A stretch of DNA of 64,000 nucleotides from Fomitopsis serialis (lineage: Eukaryota > Basidiomycota > Agaricomycetes > Polyporales > Fomitopsidaceae). A program made the position numbers and the translations under genes. The stretch's first letter is position 1. Every line of letters begins with the position of its first letter. The notes beneath the pieces are model-generated. The model saw only the letters and a list, made by a program, of their open reading frames with translations. It did no database searches and had not been told where the DNA came from. The stretch spans positions 372,001 to 436,000 of the forward strand of contig NW_025954977.1 in the NCBI RefSeq assembly GCF_022376445.1, written 5' to 3'. This document shows, piece by piece, positions 35,853 through 47,248 of the stretch.

Positions 35853-38689
35853 TTAGCTTCCACCTCCACCACAGCCTGAGCTTGATCCTCCACCCCCACC
35901 GCCGCAACTTGAACTACCGCCACCACCTCCGCACGTAGAGCCGCCCCCACCCCCGCCACAATTACTGCTGAGTGAGAGTGAGAAAATACCATTGACAGCG
36001 TCTCCAAGTGATTGTGCCCTTTCTGACGAGATCGGTTCACCACCCGCGCTGCACAGGGAGAAGTTTCCGCGGGCACCACCGCCGAATACCGAGGGGCTGG
36101 CGCTGCCGCCGTCTGCATTTGCACATACAGATCCGTTGTACCACCCCGCAGAAGAGCACACCCCAGCGGCACAGGTCCCTGCACCCTACGTCAACGAGCG
36201 AAACCTCCGAGTCAGGACACTCGCCATCTGCGATGTGAGACAAGACGGTAACTCACCGCGGAGCATTGGGGCTGGCCGCCAACCGGGACGCACGCCGAGA
36301 TAGGCTGTATGAACGGCACAGGTGTTAGGAATGCGGCGTAGTGGTTTTGGCCACGCTTCAACAGTTCCGGGTCGATGTCGCCTTTCTGCGCGCGTCGGGC
36401 GTCGCGCTCACGTCGGTAGTTCATCTTCTGCTGGCGTAATACTCTTTGGCGATGCAATTCCGCTGCCCGGCCACTGTCGAGCGCGGCGTTCAGATAGACC
36501 TGAACGGCATTGTGCTCGCTTGCGTGCGTTGCAGGCGGGATGTCAGGGTGTGCCGGGGGGTCCAAGTTCAACGGCTGCTCCGAGTGTTGACTGGACACGA
36601 ACTTGCGCGTGAGGCGTTGGAGCTTGTCGCCGATGGAGTCGCCGGGAAGAGGGCAGCCACAGTAGGTATACGGGACCTTGAAATGTTTCTACGAATGATG
36701 AGCAATCATTGATAGAGAAGCCTAGACCACAAACTCACTTGCCAGGCCTGACAGGTAATGTCGAACGCATTCGCCAGCCGGTTCTCCTCCACTTTGTCAT
36801 CGCTGTGATCATATCAGTCCACCGCCCAGCCTTAACAGAGCCTCCGGAACTCACTGGTCTATGTGCCAGCCTACGAACTGCTTGCAGTCATTTGAGTATT
36901 TGCTCGCCATCAACTGGTGAGTGTGCCATACGAGGTCGATATCGAGGGTCGGGACAAAGAGTGAAGTTGGTGACTGTGTCATCATGTCAAGGAAGCTTCA
37001 TGGCATCTCATTTGTCAGATCCCTTCGCAGCCACAATGTCCAATACAACGCACGCGTGATATCGGGTGATCGCGTGCACCAGAACGACCTCATCGACCAG
37101 TGTTTCGAAGTACCCCGGTGCTGTCCAGCCAAATGCATGCATCTTGTTCGTGAAGGATCCTTGCCGAACGACCTATGTGTTGGTACTCATGAGCATTCTT
37201 TGCCTCCTTCGCCTCATTACACCACGGAAGGACTTACAGCGCCAACAAGATCTATGGAGAATTGACTGTCATCGATATACGCACTCAGGATTCTGTCCAG
37301 CCTGTTGAGTGAAAATGACGCGTAAGGTTCAATTTGAACACTTGTAGAACTCGCACTTACATGCGCTTCATAACGCCCATGCTGGCCGCCGCGCCTCGAG
37401 CCGCGTCGCGGAGGTTATTGATCGAGTAGCCGAAGTCCTCTTTGATCTTGAACCTCCACTGATCCGGCGTGTACTACAGCAATAGGATAAGCGGCTCCAT
37501 CCCGGACGACATTGCTCAGTATCTGCGAGCTCGATACTCACTCCATTCGGCCGACGCAGTTTGTCATACTGGACTATGCGCTCTTTGATCACTTTCGTGC
37601 GTTTGGTCATGATGACATCTGTCGGACTGCGCAATGTACCACTGGGTCATGTTAGCGAAGGCTCTTCATGGACTCGTCATCTTCATACTTACGAGAGATA
37701 AGTATCCAGCTTCGCTTCAGGGTCATTGTGATTCTTGATCAAGTCCCCGACAAAATTGTCCAGCGCAAGAGCGGGCTTGTCGATTGTGAGTCGACAGTCG
37801 TTGCATGCCAGCTTGAACCCTTGCTGTGCGTAGCCGGCGCCCTCGGTGGTCAAATACGCTGCAGCGCGCGTCAGAACTAGACTAGGATCGCCAGATCACC
37901 TCTTACGCGCAGCGTTGGCAGTACCGCACTTCGGACAAGTTACATCGTGCTCTGTGAGGTGCTTCAGGGACTCCATGGGATCGAATGGAGTGCCCGTCTC
38001 GGAAAGCCATGCGTCTCTGCGCTTCTCTGATGGCTGGTATTGTGCCGGGTCGCCCATAGCGATCTGGAGGTTGCACAGCGAGGTCAACAACATCTGGCCT
38101 GTCACGGTATACACGCGAGAAATTCATGTAGGCTCACCACTGCGCGTAGTAACCTATCATTCAGAGCATGGAGACTGTACAACGCGGGTACACGTAGACA
38201 GTCCTCCGCATACCATCTATAGTGGTCTCAGTGGTCGTTGCCTGATGGACTGTATTACGGCGTACGTAGGGTTCAGCATGTAAGCATGCCACACCATGAG
38301 TACATCAAGTGGGGGTATTTCCGTTTCTACCCAGGCGTCGACATCCTTGTTGGCTGTCACGCACTTCACCCAGCGCCTGAACCTGGTAACCGTCAGGAGC
38401 ACAGAGTAGACAAGCGAAGAGTAGCACGTACCTCTCCACAGCCATGTAGACGAACCACGCCCATCTGCGCGGGCCTCGGGAATCGTATCGAGACCGCGCG
38501 CGAGCTCCGGCAGGTCCTCCTCGGGACACGTCTCCACGCGCTTGCTGAGGGTTGCAAACGCGCCGAGTAAGTTCAAGTGCGCCTTCACGTATTCGATACC
38601 GACGAGCGGATTCGCGATAGTGTGAGGACCAATCAAGAAAGCAGGGGGGAAGCAGGCGCGGAGGATGCGCCACCCTCATCATCAGACAT
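35853..38689 (-). CDS. GRDP/DUF1399 glycine-rich-domain protein 3 (tandem array)
   Basis: Third tandem paralogue. The N-terminus differs: MSDDEGGASSAPAS from 38689, joining PPAFLIGPHTIANPLVG only if one C is added to a run near 38650 (a six-C run on the coding strand), consistent with an indel error. Then HLNLLGAFATLSKRV, PPLDVLMVWHAYMLNP (near 38275-38310), WHTHQL (about 36911-36928), a basic RQRVLRQQKM helix, RGQNHYAAFLTPVP and a Gly/Cys tail (35853-35960) with CGGGGG units. Stop TAA at 35853. About ten exons. Function unknown. Confidence 0.8.
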
Positions 38690-39786
38690 AATGAGTATTC
38701 GTTAAATCGGGCAGTGTTGGAAGGAGAGGGACCTTCAGTTGAGCGTCAAGCTTTTAAGTACAACTCATGATGCCTGTGGAGAACATCGCTGCCTAGCCGT
38801 GTTGGGGTGACCGTGTAGATGCTCCGAAAGAAACCGCTGACTCGGGTGACAGATAGTACTGGTAGTTCATAGTTGACATGACTCGAATGATTCAAAGACG
38901 ACTTAGCAACAGCAAGCGAAGTGATACCTGTCGAACAGAGTTTCGGCAGACGCTATGTGGATGTCCTAGAAGTGCTGTGATCAAGCTGTGGACGTCGCGG
39001 CCACGTCGCGGCGCGTGCTTAATGAATGCACGTGATCGCGAGTGCTGCCGCCATTTGGCAGACGTGTCGCGCACGTACTGGCTACTCGATCGCACGCTGA
39101 GCTAGTACACAAGCTACATACATACGTTTTGACACAGCGCCACAGTGACGCACGTCTCCTGTTTCTACATACCATCTCTACCACATTTTACCCAGCTGCA
39201 GCAGCGCCACCGAACATGTACAGCACCACCGAACAAGCGATGGTCTAACAGACATACACACAGTAACCCATCCCCCGTAGCTCATCTCGCAGGACATTGA
39301 CCAGTACCGCAGGAAAAGATATTGCATTCACATGTGCAGCAATAATAATGATAGCATCGCCTCGGACGCAGCCCGAGGACCCAGAGTGGTACGCGGCGGC
39401 TGCAACACCGCTCCGTCGAGGATCGGGCGGGCCCGCCCGTGCAGCAGAGTATCGAGGTATGTAGCAACCGTATAAGCGAGCAAGCGACGTCTACGCGCGC
39501 CCACGCGGGGACTGGTAACTTGTAAGTAAGGAGACGTAAGGAATTGCGCTATCTATAGCTATGGACACTCATCACCGACGTGAACAAGAGAAGCAGATGC
39601 GGGTGCCCGGCCGAAGGTCGGTGATAAATAGCAAAATCAGTAGGACATCAGGTATACGAGACTAGAGCTAGGTGCGCGCTGCATGAGGCGAGTTGCGGGG
39701 GTCAGAGGATGCGATGCGGGTTTAAATGAAAACTAGGTACGGTGCGGACGTCGTTAACGGGGAACGAGAGACCATGCGAGGTGCAT
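38690..39786. other. 1.1-kb gap between GRDP-3 and GH16
   Basis: No conserved coding segment on either strand. Overlapping short open frames around 38880-39470 do not resemble proteins I know. It should hold the GRDP-3 promoter and GH16 3' region. Confidence 0.4.
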
Positions 39787-40903
39787 CTACTGGTAGACAG
39801 AGATGTAGTTGATCTTCCACTGCGCGTCTGTGGAACAAACGAAGTGTCAATTTTCGCGTCCTCACTAACGCCGTAGACACGGGCGGCACGCACCGACAAA
39901 GTTCGTCGCGTTGGCGACGGCGTCCTGGCACGTACCAGGGCAACCCGAGGCAGCGTACGCCGGGCCTGCCCAGTCACCGCAGATCGTGGTGTCGATGACA
40001 ATGGAGTGGTCGTAGAAGTGGCTGGCCATGTCGCAGCTGGTGCTAGGGAAGGCCGCAGCCGGCGTGCCCCAGCTGGTCGGGTCGGGGTTCTTGTTCGTGA
40101 TGTCGGAGGGAATGGCATTGCGCTGGAAGTACCAGACAGTGATGCCATCCGTGTTCCAGAGGTGCGCAAAGACACCTCCACCCGCACCATTGAAGCCCGC
40201 GCCGAAGGAAGTCGTGTCATCCTGCTGGTAGGCACAGCCAGCATCGTTGTCGTTGGAGCTAGCGCACTGCGTGCCTAGAAGATGGGAAGTGGTGTTGGGC
40301 GAGCCGCTAAGCGTGCAGCCATCACCGGAGTGAAGGGTGATCTGATTCTGCGTGTTACGATTGACACCCTCGATGATATCGACCTCGCCGCCCTGGGGCC
40401 ATGTGGCAGTCGCGCTGACCGTCCAGTACGCGGGCCAGGTACCGCAGCCAACGGGCATCTGGGCAAAGTCGGCGATGAAGAGACCGGAGCTGTAAGTCTT
40501 CTCCGAGCTGATGCGGACGGAGTTACGCGTGCCGCCGTTAGCCACGGTTTGGTTGGTGTCGACAGCAAGCGTGGTCACGTTGTCGCAGTCGACGGTCGCA
40601 AGACCACTACCGATAGCAGCGTTGGCATCGAGGTAGGTGACCAGGCCCGCCGTCGGGTCCGAGTCGCTGAAGAACGTCCAGTTCCTGTGACACGTCAGAT
40701 ACGGAGTAGTGTCGCAGGGAGAAACGCGACTTACAGGAAGTCCTCTCCCTGGTAGTGGTCCTCGATGGTGTAGTTGGCCGCACGGCGCATGTAGGTCGGC
40801 GTGTGGGCGACACTGGCGTGGCGGCGACGGAAGGAGTTGTCATTGTGTAGGCAGACGCGGTGAGCGGGAGCGCGAGGACGGCGGCAGCGAGTGCGTGGAT
40901 CAT
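39787..40903 (-). CDS. Secreted GH16 beta-1,3(4)-glucanase-like hydrolase
   Basis: Glycoside hydrolase family 16 enzyme, acting on beta-1,3/1,4-glucans of cell walls. The start at 40903 gives a signal peptide (MIHALAAAVLALPLTASA). Mature part: NYTIEDHYQGEDFL, NWTFFSDSDPTAG, GCGTWPAYW and the catalytic GEVDIIEGVN (codons 40386-40369), with the two Glu acting as nucleophile and acid/base; then HSGDGC, LWNTDGITVWYF and a final exon DAQWKINYISVYQ ending at TAG 39787. Two introns were traced (near 40690-40735 and 39840-39890). A frame change near 40845 separates the signal peptide from the domain and looks like an indel. Resembles the single-domain fungal laminarinase-like group of GH16. Confidence 0.9.
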
Positions 40904-42322
40904 GATGACTCTACGTTCCAAAGGGAAGGAAGGGACAAAGGAGGGAGGCCTTTTAACGAGAGACGGGCCAAGGAGGGGGTGATGAAGGAAAGAGAACGAG
41001 GGAGGGCGCCTCTTCCTGATAGGCCCGCAGCATTTATCAGGTCTTTGCGCGTGCCCCTCGGCCGTCACCGCCTCCTGCCCCCAAAGGCAGTTCCTCCCAC
41101 GATATGCACATGCTTTGTCCCCTCCTCGCCTTGGGTTTGCCTTTCATTGTCTGTGCTTCTCTTGTTCGTTTTACACGCGATGGGTTGACCGTGTCTCGGC
41201 CCACGTTTGCTCGTTCACGAAGGCAAACTCCCTCATTCAGCGTACAACCCTCGCTGGTCAGTGAAAGCGCGGCCAGCCGTGTCCGAGGGGACGTGCCGCT
41301 TGATGGAACCACCTGCCGGTGCTGTGTCGCTGCCAGCATGTGAGTCGCATGTAAGTGCAAGTTGTCGACAATCACTTGTCGGGGAATTGGAGGCGCAAAG
41401 CAAACGGCATCTTGGCTTCTCCTCAACACCACGACGGAGTGCATTGCCCGACGCGACGCGTTTGGGGGTGCCTGCTGTCCGCTGGACCGTGGCGGTGAAA
41501 AACTTCAGTCTGAGACGTCCAGCCTGACCGACACCGTTTGTTGCCGTTTCAGACAAACATATCGCAGTGCAACGTGCAACCACGCGCAGGTAGTCTAGAT
41601 CTCGCAGCTCAATCTCCGGCGCGTCTCTGCGCAGATCGATCATTCCGATTGCATTCACCTCCGGCTCCGTTCAACGTTGCGGATGGCAACGTTGACGGCA
41701 ACGTAAAATGAAAATCCCCGGAACTCTGCAGGTCGCTCAACTTGTAGGCAGCGACGCAACGATCTCAGTACGTCCTTACATCGTGGTGCACAGTGTTGCT
41801 GCTGAGGGCCCCCGAACAGTTTGTGTATGCATACCGGGCGGCTACTGCGGAGGCCCGTCGTTAGGGACTGGGACGGTAGCTGGCCCGCGTCATGCGTGCC
41901 TCACTGCAACTCATATGGCAGAGGAGCTTTGCGAGAACCATGACACTTCCCCTCATGCTTGTATATTCTGCCTGAAGGGCGGTTGATTCATACAGGACGC
42001 TGCTGACATATTCATCATCGCTGTTCTTCTGCTGCCTTGACTTGCCCAACGACTTACGCCCAGAGACGGTTGCATGATGGTGCTCGCCACGCATGAATTG
42101 CATTTACTGACAGTTGACAAATCCCACCGTCCATTGTACTTACGGTAAGACACTATAAAGACTTACTTACGCATTGTATTATGTAGTGTTATGGGCGCTT
42201 TCTGCAATTCATACACAAACACGCTACTTGCACGCTACATAGGCATTGTTTTCGGCGCCCACCACACTCAACCGTCCGACCGGTATACTTTGGTAGTGGC
42301 ACTCACCGCGCATTCTGCCTCA
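40904..42322. other. 1.4-kb gap before the MYND gene
   Basis: Pyrimidine-rich near 41100-41250 (GH16 promoter side). An open frame at 41708-41986 has no recognised domain; not called as a gene. Confidence 0.4.
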
Positions 42323-42816
42323 ATGAATTCAGCTCAAATGGACGGTGGTAGGATTTCATCTGGTTCCCACCAAGCACGCCATGGCATACAAGAATGCAAC
42401 TTTTGTGCGCGAACAGGTCATCGCGCCTGATCTGAGTAGCATGTAGATTGACCGAGACACCGTGACACAGGCCTGAAAAGCAGGACTGAAGTCGGAAGGC
42501 TGTTCGCCTGCTCGAGCTGCAAGCTGGCTCTATACTGCGTAAGTCAGGTCTTGTTGCCGCACACGTCTGATCATTGACCCCCGAGTAGAGCCCTGAATGC
42601 CAGAAGGCCGGCTGGAGCTACCACAAGCACGTCTGCAAATCCATCAAGGAGGAGCGCTCCCAGCTCAAAGAAATGGACAAGATGTTCCTCTCCGCAGGGG
42701 CCGAGACACAGGCGTTCCAGGCGCCCAACTCCGGCGCCCCTCTGCCGTCCGTCATCATGGACGAGTCACTGCGGACAAACCGCGTTGTGCGAAGCGCTCA
42801 CATGGTACTTACATTG

Positions 42817-42824
42817 TAAGGGCG
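42817..42824. repeat. Target-site duplication, left, copy 2
   Basis: TAAGGGCG; identical to 44412-44419. Confidence 0.9.
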
Positions 42825-44411
42825 CAAGAGGCGGCAGGAATTAAATTTCCGTACACAAGGCCGGTTTTTTCCGAAACTTCAATATCTGGACCCCCCCACC
42901 CTACCACCCCCCTGTATATTATTATTTTTCGGCGGTCCTGCCTCCAGACCACCCCCCCACCCTCGTTCAATCAGTGAAAAAAGTGCCTTTATATTGCTGA
43001 AAAATCTACAAGCCACGTAGAGTATGTGAACACTGCTCTATGACATCCGCACCTTCTTCGACGCCGTGTGAGTGGCTTAGTGAGAGCGCAGGCGGAGACG
43101 TGCACACGCAGATATGCAGGTACACATATGACCGAGTTGGCAGACAATGAAGCAGAGTGGTGATCAGGCAGGCCGGTAGTCGGCAGGCGGGTGGCATTGT
43201 AGGTGCCAGACAGGCGAGCATGCAGGCGAACGAGCCGGGAGATTCATTTGCAGCTAGATGGGCGAGTGTGCGGGCAGAAAAGCGGGCGTGCGCGCGAGTA
43301 AGCGAGTGCACAAACGCACGGTCAACTATTCGTACGGGTGTGTGCCTCCAAGCTGTTCAGCACAAGGATACGTAAGCAAGGGTATGGGCGAGCGGGCGAA
43401 CGTGCAGGAGAGCATGTGGATTGGCGGGCAGGCATTTGAGCGGGTGAGTGGACGCGCACGAGGGCAGACAGACGAAATTTCGGGTTGACGGTCACTAGCT
43501 ACCAGTTGTGCCAGATGGCAGACACATACCGAGGCAAATGAGAATCCGGAAGAGGGCATGCCGAGTAGGTGCAGACGAGAAAGTATGGGTGAGAAGGACC
43601 AGAGGCTGGGGGGATAGATAGAGGACAAACCGAATAGCGAGCTCAAATGTGCCGTTCCGGTTATGCCGCTACACACCAAACTCGCTTGATGAACTATCCA
43701 GACTGTAAAGTGCACTAGGTCGCAGACGGACGGCGAGGGACAGACCTTTGAATCGCTACTTGCCGCACACACAACACTTACTGAAAATACGTGCGTCGCC
43801 TTCTTGAGCATGCCGCGCCCGATAAACGAGCTCGAAAACCTCACGCATCCTTGTTTGCGTGCTCGTGTTTGGAGTTGTCGCACAACGGTACGTCGAGAAC
43901 ACTGTTACAGTGTTAGCACGCGCAAGGGCCCGGGGTGAACGTTCGAGTCTTTAGCTGAGGACGTCTTCCCGTGAAAGGAAACGGTAGATAGCGGTAAAAG
44001 TCGCTTGCGTCCAGCTGAGGAGGAGCAGTGGAAAAGACGGCGACCTAGTAGTAGTACGCGACGAGAGCGCACTGTTGCTTCCACCGCAGACGCACCCGCC
44101 ACAAGCTCAGCCACACACTTGAGGTTCCGCCTGCGATCCACTACGCACATTTAGACTGCGATTGAAAATACCGACCTCGAAAAGTAGACTAGCCAATGGG
44201 CCACGTGCAAAAAGGGTTGTCTGCGTGTGACAGGAAGCTAATTTACAACTAATCCGACACTATCGACGGTCTACTTCGACCGAGTTGGGGAGGGTATGAC
44301 GGTTTTTTCGACCTTCTGGTATAAAATTTCGGAATCGCCCATCCAAGGGTCGACCACCCTCCCCACCCCCGGGGGCCTTGTGTACCCGATCTGCCGATCC
44401 GCCGCCTCTTG
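42825..44411 (-). mobile_element. 1.59-kb TIR transposon, copy 2, inserted in the CACTG element
   Basis: Inverted, near-identical copy of the element at 25278-26867, with the same CAAGAGGCGGC ends and the internal GTACACAAGGCC block. It sits inside the left inverted repeat of the CACTG-ended element and is flanked by the 8-base duplication TAAGGGCG (42817-42824 and 44412-44419), which is host-element sequence, proving the order of insertion. The internal open frame (43326-43883, minus) differs from copy 1 by a few substitutions and a small in-frame deletion. Confidence 0.92.
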
Positions 44412-44419
44412 TAAGGGCG
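44412..44419. repeat. Target-site duplication, right, copy 2
   Basis: TAAGGGCG; identical to 42817-42824. Confidence 0.9.
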
Positions 44420-45158
44420 TGTATATTTTTACGGCTCTAAGTCGGAGCTCCTAACATAGGGAATGGGATCCCTTTGTTCGGCCTAACATTTTGAATGTTC
44501 CTAGAATCGGGAATGTAAGTGTTATGTTCTTCCTATGTTCCGAAATCGTGCCATGTTCTAGGAATGTACTTCCCATGTTAGGGAAGTTCACTTGATGGCT
44601 TACTAATATACACGCCCTTGCAATGTTAGGCCTATGTAAGCGCCTCGCACAATCCGGGTTGTCCGCAGTGAGTTCTGCGCGTTCGCGGAGAAGTTCAAGC
44701 TGCCGCTCATGGAGGCGGGGTACAACGGGATGCGCGTCGCGAGCGACCCGTCGTTCTCGGGGCACGCGATGCTCCTCGTCATGCTCGACCACCACCCCGC
44801 GCGCGCACAGTCGTCGCGCATGTGGGCCCGCTTCCGGGTGCTCTACACGAAGCCGATGACGTTCGACGCGCTCCGCGCGGAGTACGGCAGGGAGAACACA
44901 CAGGACCTCATCGAGCGTTTGGAATGGCTCCGCGACATACGGTCGGGCGCGGCGGACTACGTCGCGTCGGTCACCATCCTCCTCTCGTGCGACTGCCACG
45001 TAATGTCCCCGCCCGTCCCGCTGCACTACCCCGTCCCGATCGGGGTCACGCCGGCGTATATGCGTGCGGTCAGGGTCAGCGATACCTGGGAGCAGAAGCT
45101 GAAAGAGATCGTCGAGAAGATCTCTGGCAAACAAGTCGTCGTCGGTAACAAAAGTTAG

Positions 45159-45666
45159 CCACATGCAGACTCTGGCGGCGTTACTGGCAAAACAAGGTAG
45201 TCCACAAGATCATGCGCGATGCGCGGATCAGGATTTGGTGGGATGGCGTGACTGATGGCTAGCTGGGTCTCTCACATATGGACCTACACCGAGGCGGCTA
45301 TCCGAGTGCAGATTCAGAGACGGTCCCGGCGCGAGGATTGTAACACTAAACATTTTGCTGTGGCACAGCTGACTGATGATTGCTCAACATGTATTACCTG
45401 TACGCCTGTATCATGATGATCCCTATGTACTATGATGTACCATCCGATCCAAACTATCAATACCAATCTATTCAGAACTGCGTTTACCTGATACACCGAA
45501 ATCTCTCATCATGCCTCCACTCTCGGTGCCGTATCATCATGATCGTCAGGGGGCGGTTTGACGATACCACTTTGTAGCAGGTCCGCCACGACAGAATCTG
45601 TCGTCCATCCAGCGCCCCTATTAAGTCGATCAGAACTCGCGGACGATTTGTATGCGCTGAGCTGGC
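45159..45666. other. Convergent region between MYND relic and sirtuin
   Basis: About 500 AT-richer bases; no gene recognised. Confidence 0.4.
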
Positions 45667-47181
45667 TTACAGGACACTTTTGACAACGTCTCGCATGACG
45701 GCACCGCTCGCAATGTCAATTTTATCCACACCCGCCAAGCCATCTGCGCGTGTGGGTCCGAGATTGAGGAGCAAGACCGGTTTGTGCAGGTCCATAGCGT
45801 GTCGGAGTAGTCTGTAATACGGGTGTGTTGATGAATGTGCGTGAACATGACGGACCGCCACCAACCTGAAGGCGGAGAACGTTGCCAGCGTAGTGCCCAT
45901 GAGAAGAAGACGATCACATCTCTCGACATCGTGGAATCTACATCGCGCCATACGAAGATGAAGCTTAGCCCTCACACAGCATATCACAAATGCTTACGAG
46001 CGATCCCTGACTCCTTGGTGATTGATTCGCCGAAAAATATTACTTCTGGTTTTTGCTGTGACAGTGAACGTCGGATCGATCTCGGCGGACTACTCAACCA
46101 AGAAATCACGCACGATATTGTTATGTCTATGCTCCAGTAGGCATTCAGGACAGTCAGGTACGACGAACTCGTCGTAGTTGACGCCTTCCAGCACCACCTG
46201 AGGGAGTTATGCATGAGCATACCTTTTTGCGCGTATGCGGCATGCGGCGTAAATAAGTACTTACATCACCATCTGGGTTCGTACGCGGCTGTCTACCAGT
46301 CGCTTCAAGTTCGTCTGCGAATGCTTTCCATTCTGGATTTGCAACGGAGAGCTGCTGCTGGAATATATTTCTATCCGTTATGTGCCCATGCGCACACCGA
46401 ACACTCTATGGGCACGTGTCAGAAAGAGAACACCATGGTTCAACGACAATTTGGTACCCTCAACCTCCCATGAAGTTCTAGTATGCGCTGGTCCATGCGC
46501 GTTGTGTCCCAGACATGGGCGATAGCTTTGTGGTGCAAGCCGTCCACGTTCTGCGTGATAACCTTGTTCACGACGGAGGTGTATTGCAGGGCTGCGAGAG
46601 CGAAATGTGTTGTATTCGGCTGCGCGTCGCGGACGGGAGGATAGCCGAGGTATGACCGTAGCCTTACTCATCTTGAGTGAGATGCTCCTGCAGGATAGGA
46701 CGACCAGAGGAGCAGAGGGTGCACATACCAGTATCGTCGTCTGCGCAAGATTACCATGTGAATGAGAATTTCAGTGGGATGCGACGCAGTACGCACCTGA
46801 ACGCTGCGCCCTTCGGCGAAGGATCCATGAGCTCATGGTACTGAATACGCGCACGCATGTCAGACTTCGCACTGGCAGCCAGGAAATGGTCTCAATGGAC
46901 ATACAAAGATGGGCCTGCGCAAGTTGCTGTCATTGTTGTACACAGTGTAAAAGCGACCTCACATACTTGTAGTTTGGGTTCAAGTACCTCCCCTTCGCGC
47001 CGCGGTACGCTCGGATTCCCGAGTCGACGCTGACACCCGCTCCGGTGACAACGGCTGCATTTCCTGGCGACAAGAAGGTCGCTATGCGTTCGACCGCTTC
47101 CGCAGGTAAGATTGCACGAGTCTGAGCCGCATTTGCAGACCTGAGGATGGCTTCGGGGATGTTTGGGACAGAGACGCGCAT
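45667..47181 (-). CDS. SIR2-family NAD-dependent deacylase (sirtuin, SIRT4-like class)
   Basis: NAD-dependent protein deacylase. Start MRVSVPNIPEAIL at 47181. Motifs in order: TGAGVSVDSGIRAYRG (from 47046), NPNYK, VITQNVDGLHHKA with the catalytic His (near 46560), ILELHG, VRCAHGHITDRNIF, NPDGD, VNYDEFVVPDCPEC, KPEVIFFGESI, LLLMGTTLATFSAFRL and LLLNLGPTRADGL...ASGAVMRDVV, ending at TAG 45667. At least six short introns. The first zinc Cys pair is reduced to C-x2-GH, a form I associate with this fungal subgroup. The class resembles mitochondrial SIRT4-type sirtuins, but no clear mitochondrial presequence is visible from this start. Head-to-head with PEX7. Confidence 0.9.
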
Positions 47182-47248
47182 GTGATCCAAGCGGTCGAGG
47201 ACAAGAGGAGATTGATCTACCCCGCAAATCTCTCCTCCGACCACCACG
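47182..47248. promoter_or_regulatory. 67-bp bidirectional spacer, sirtuin / PEX7
   Basis: Only 67 bases separate the two divergent start codons, so promoters and 5' UTRs must share or overlap this segment and the coding ends. Confidence 0.6.

Larger units (their letters stand above)
42767..44670. mobile_element. CACTG-ended miniature element (CACTA/CMC-like), interrupted
   Basis: The outer element is about 309 bases once the inner insertion is removed. Ends are CACTGCGGACAA and its complement, with imperfect inverted repeats of about 65-70 bases continuing to AAGGGCGTGTATAT. It is flanked by the 3-base duplication AGT (42764-42766 and 44671-44673). CACT ends with a 3-base TSD define the CACTA/EnSpm (CMC) superfamily. 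Several copies of an ATGTTC-type word occur between 44470 and 44580, as expected for subterminal repeats. No coding capacity. Confidence 0.8.
42323..45158 (+). pseudogene. MYND zinc-finger gene split by nested transposons
   Basis: Exon 1 (ATG 42323) encodes MNSAQMDGG...ECNFCARTG and exon 2 (about 42473-42538) RLFACSSCKLALYC; after an intron comes SPECQKAGWSYHKHVC, completing a MYND finger (C-x2-C...C-x2-C-x4-YC-x3-C...H-x3-C). The frame then runs to VIMDE and stops being gene sequence at 42767, where a transposon begins. It resumes at 44671 with FCAFAEKFKLPLMEAGYNG and continues to the TAG at 45156. Joining the flanks over one AGT target copy restores the frame and matches the minus-strand paralogue at 49351-50246. 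The insertion is a frame-changing length, so the gene is presumably inactive unless spliced out. Gene function unknown. Confidence 0.8.

Noticed and set aside
41708..41986. 92-codon frame upstream of the split MYND gene
   Set aside because: No resemblance to the MYND paralogue's upstream region or any family; too short to support alone.
42812..44625. Alternative outer-element borders with a TTA duplication and CATTG ends
   Set aside because: The inverted similarity continues outward to CACTG at 42767/44670, and only the AGT borders restore the gene frame.
44451..45164. 237-codon minus-strand frame over the MYND relic
   Set aside because: Antisense shadow of the GC-rich MYND last exon, which is clearly coding on the plus strand by comparison with its paralogue.
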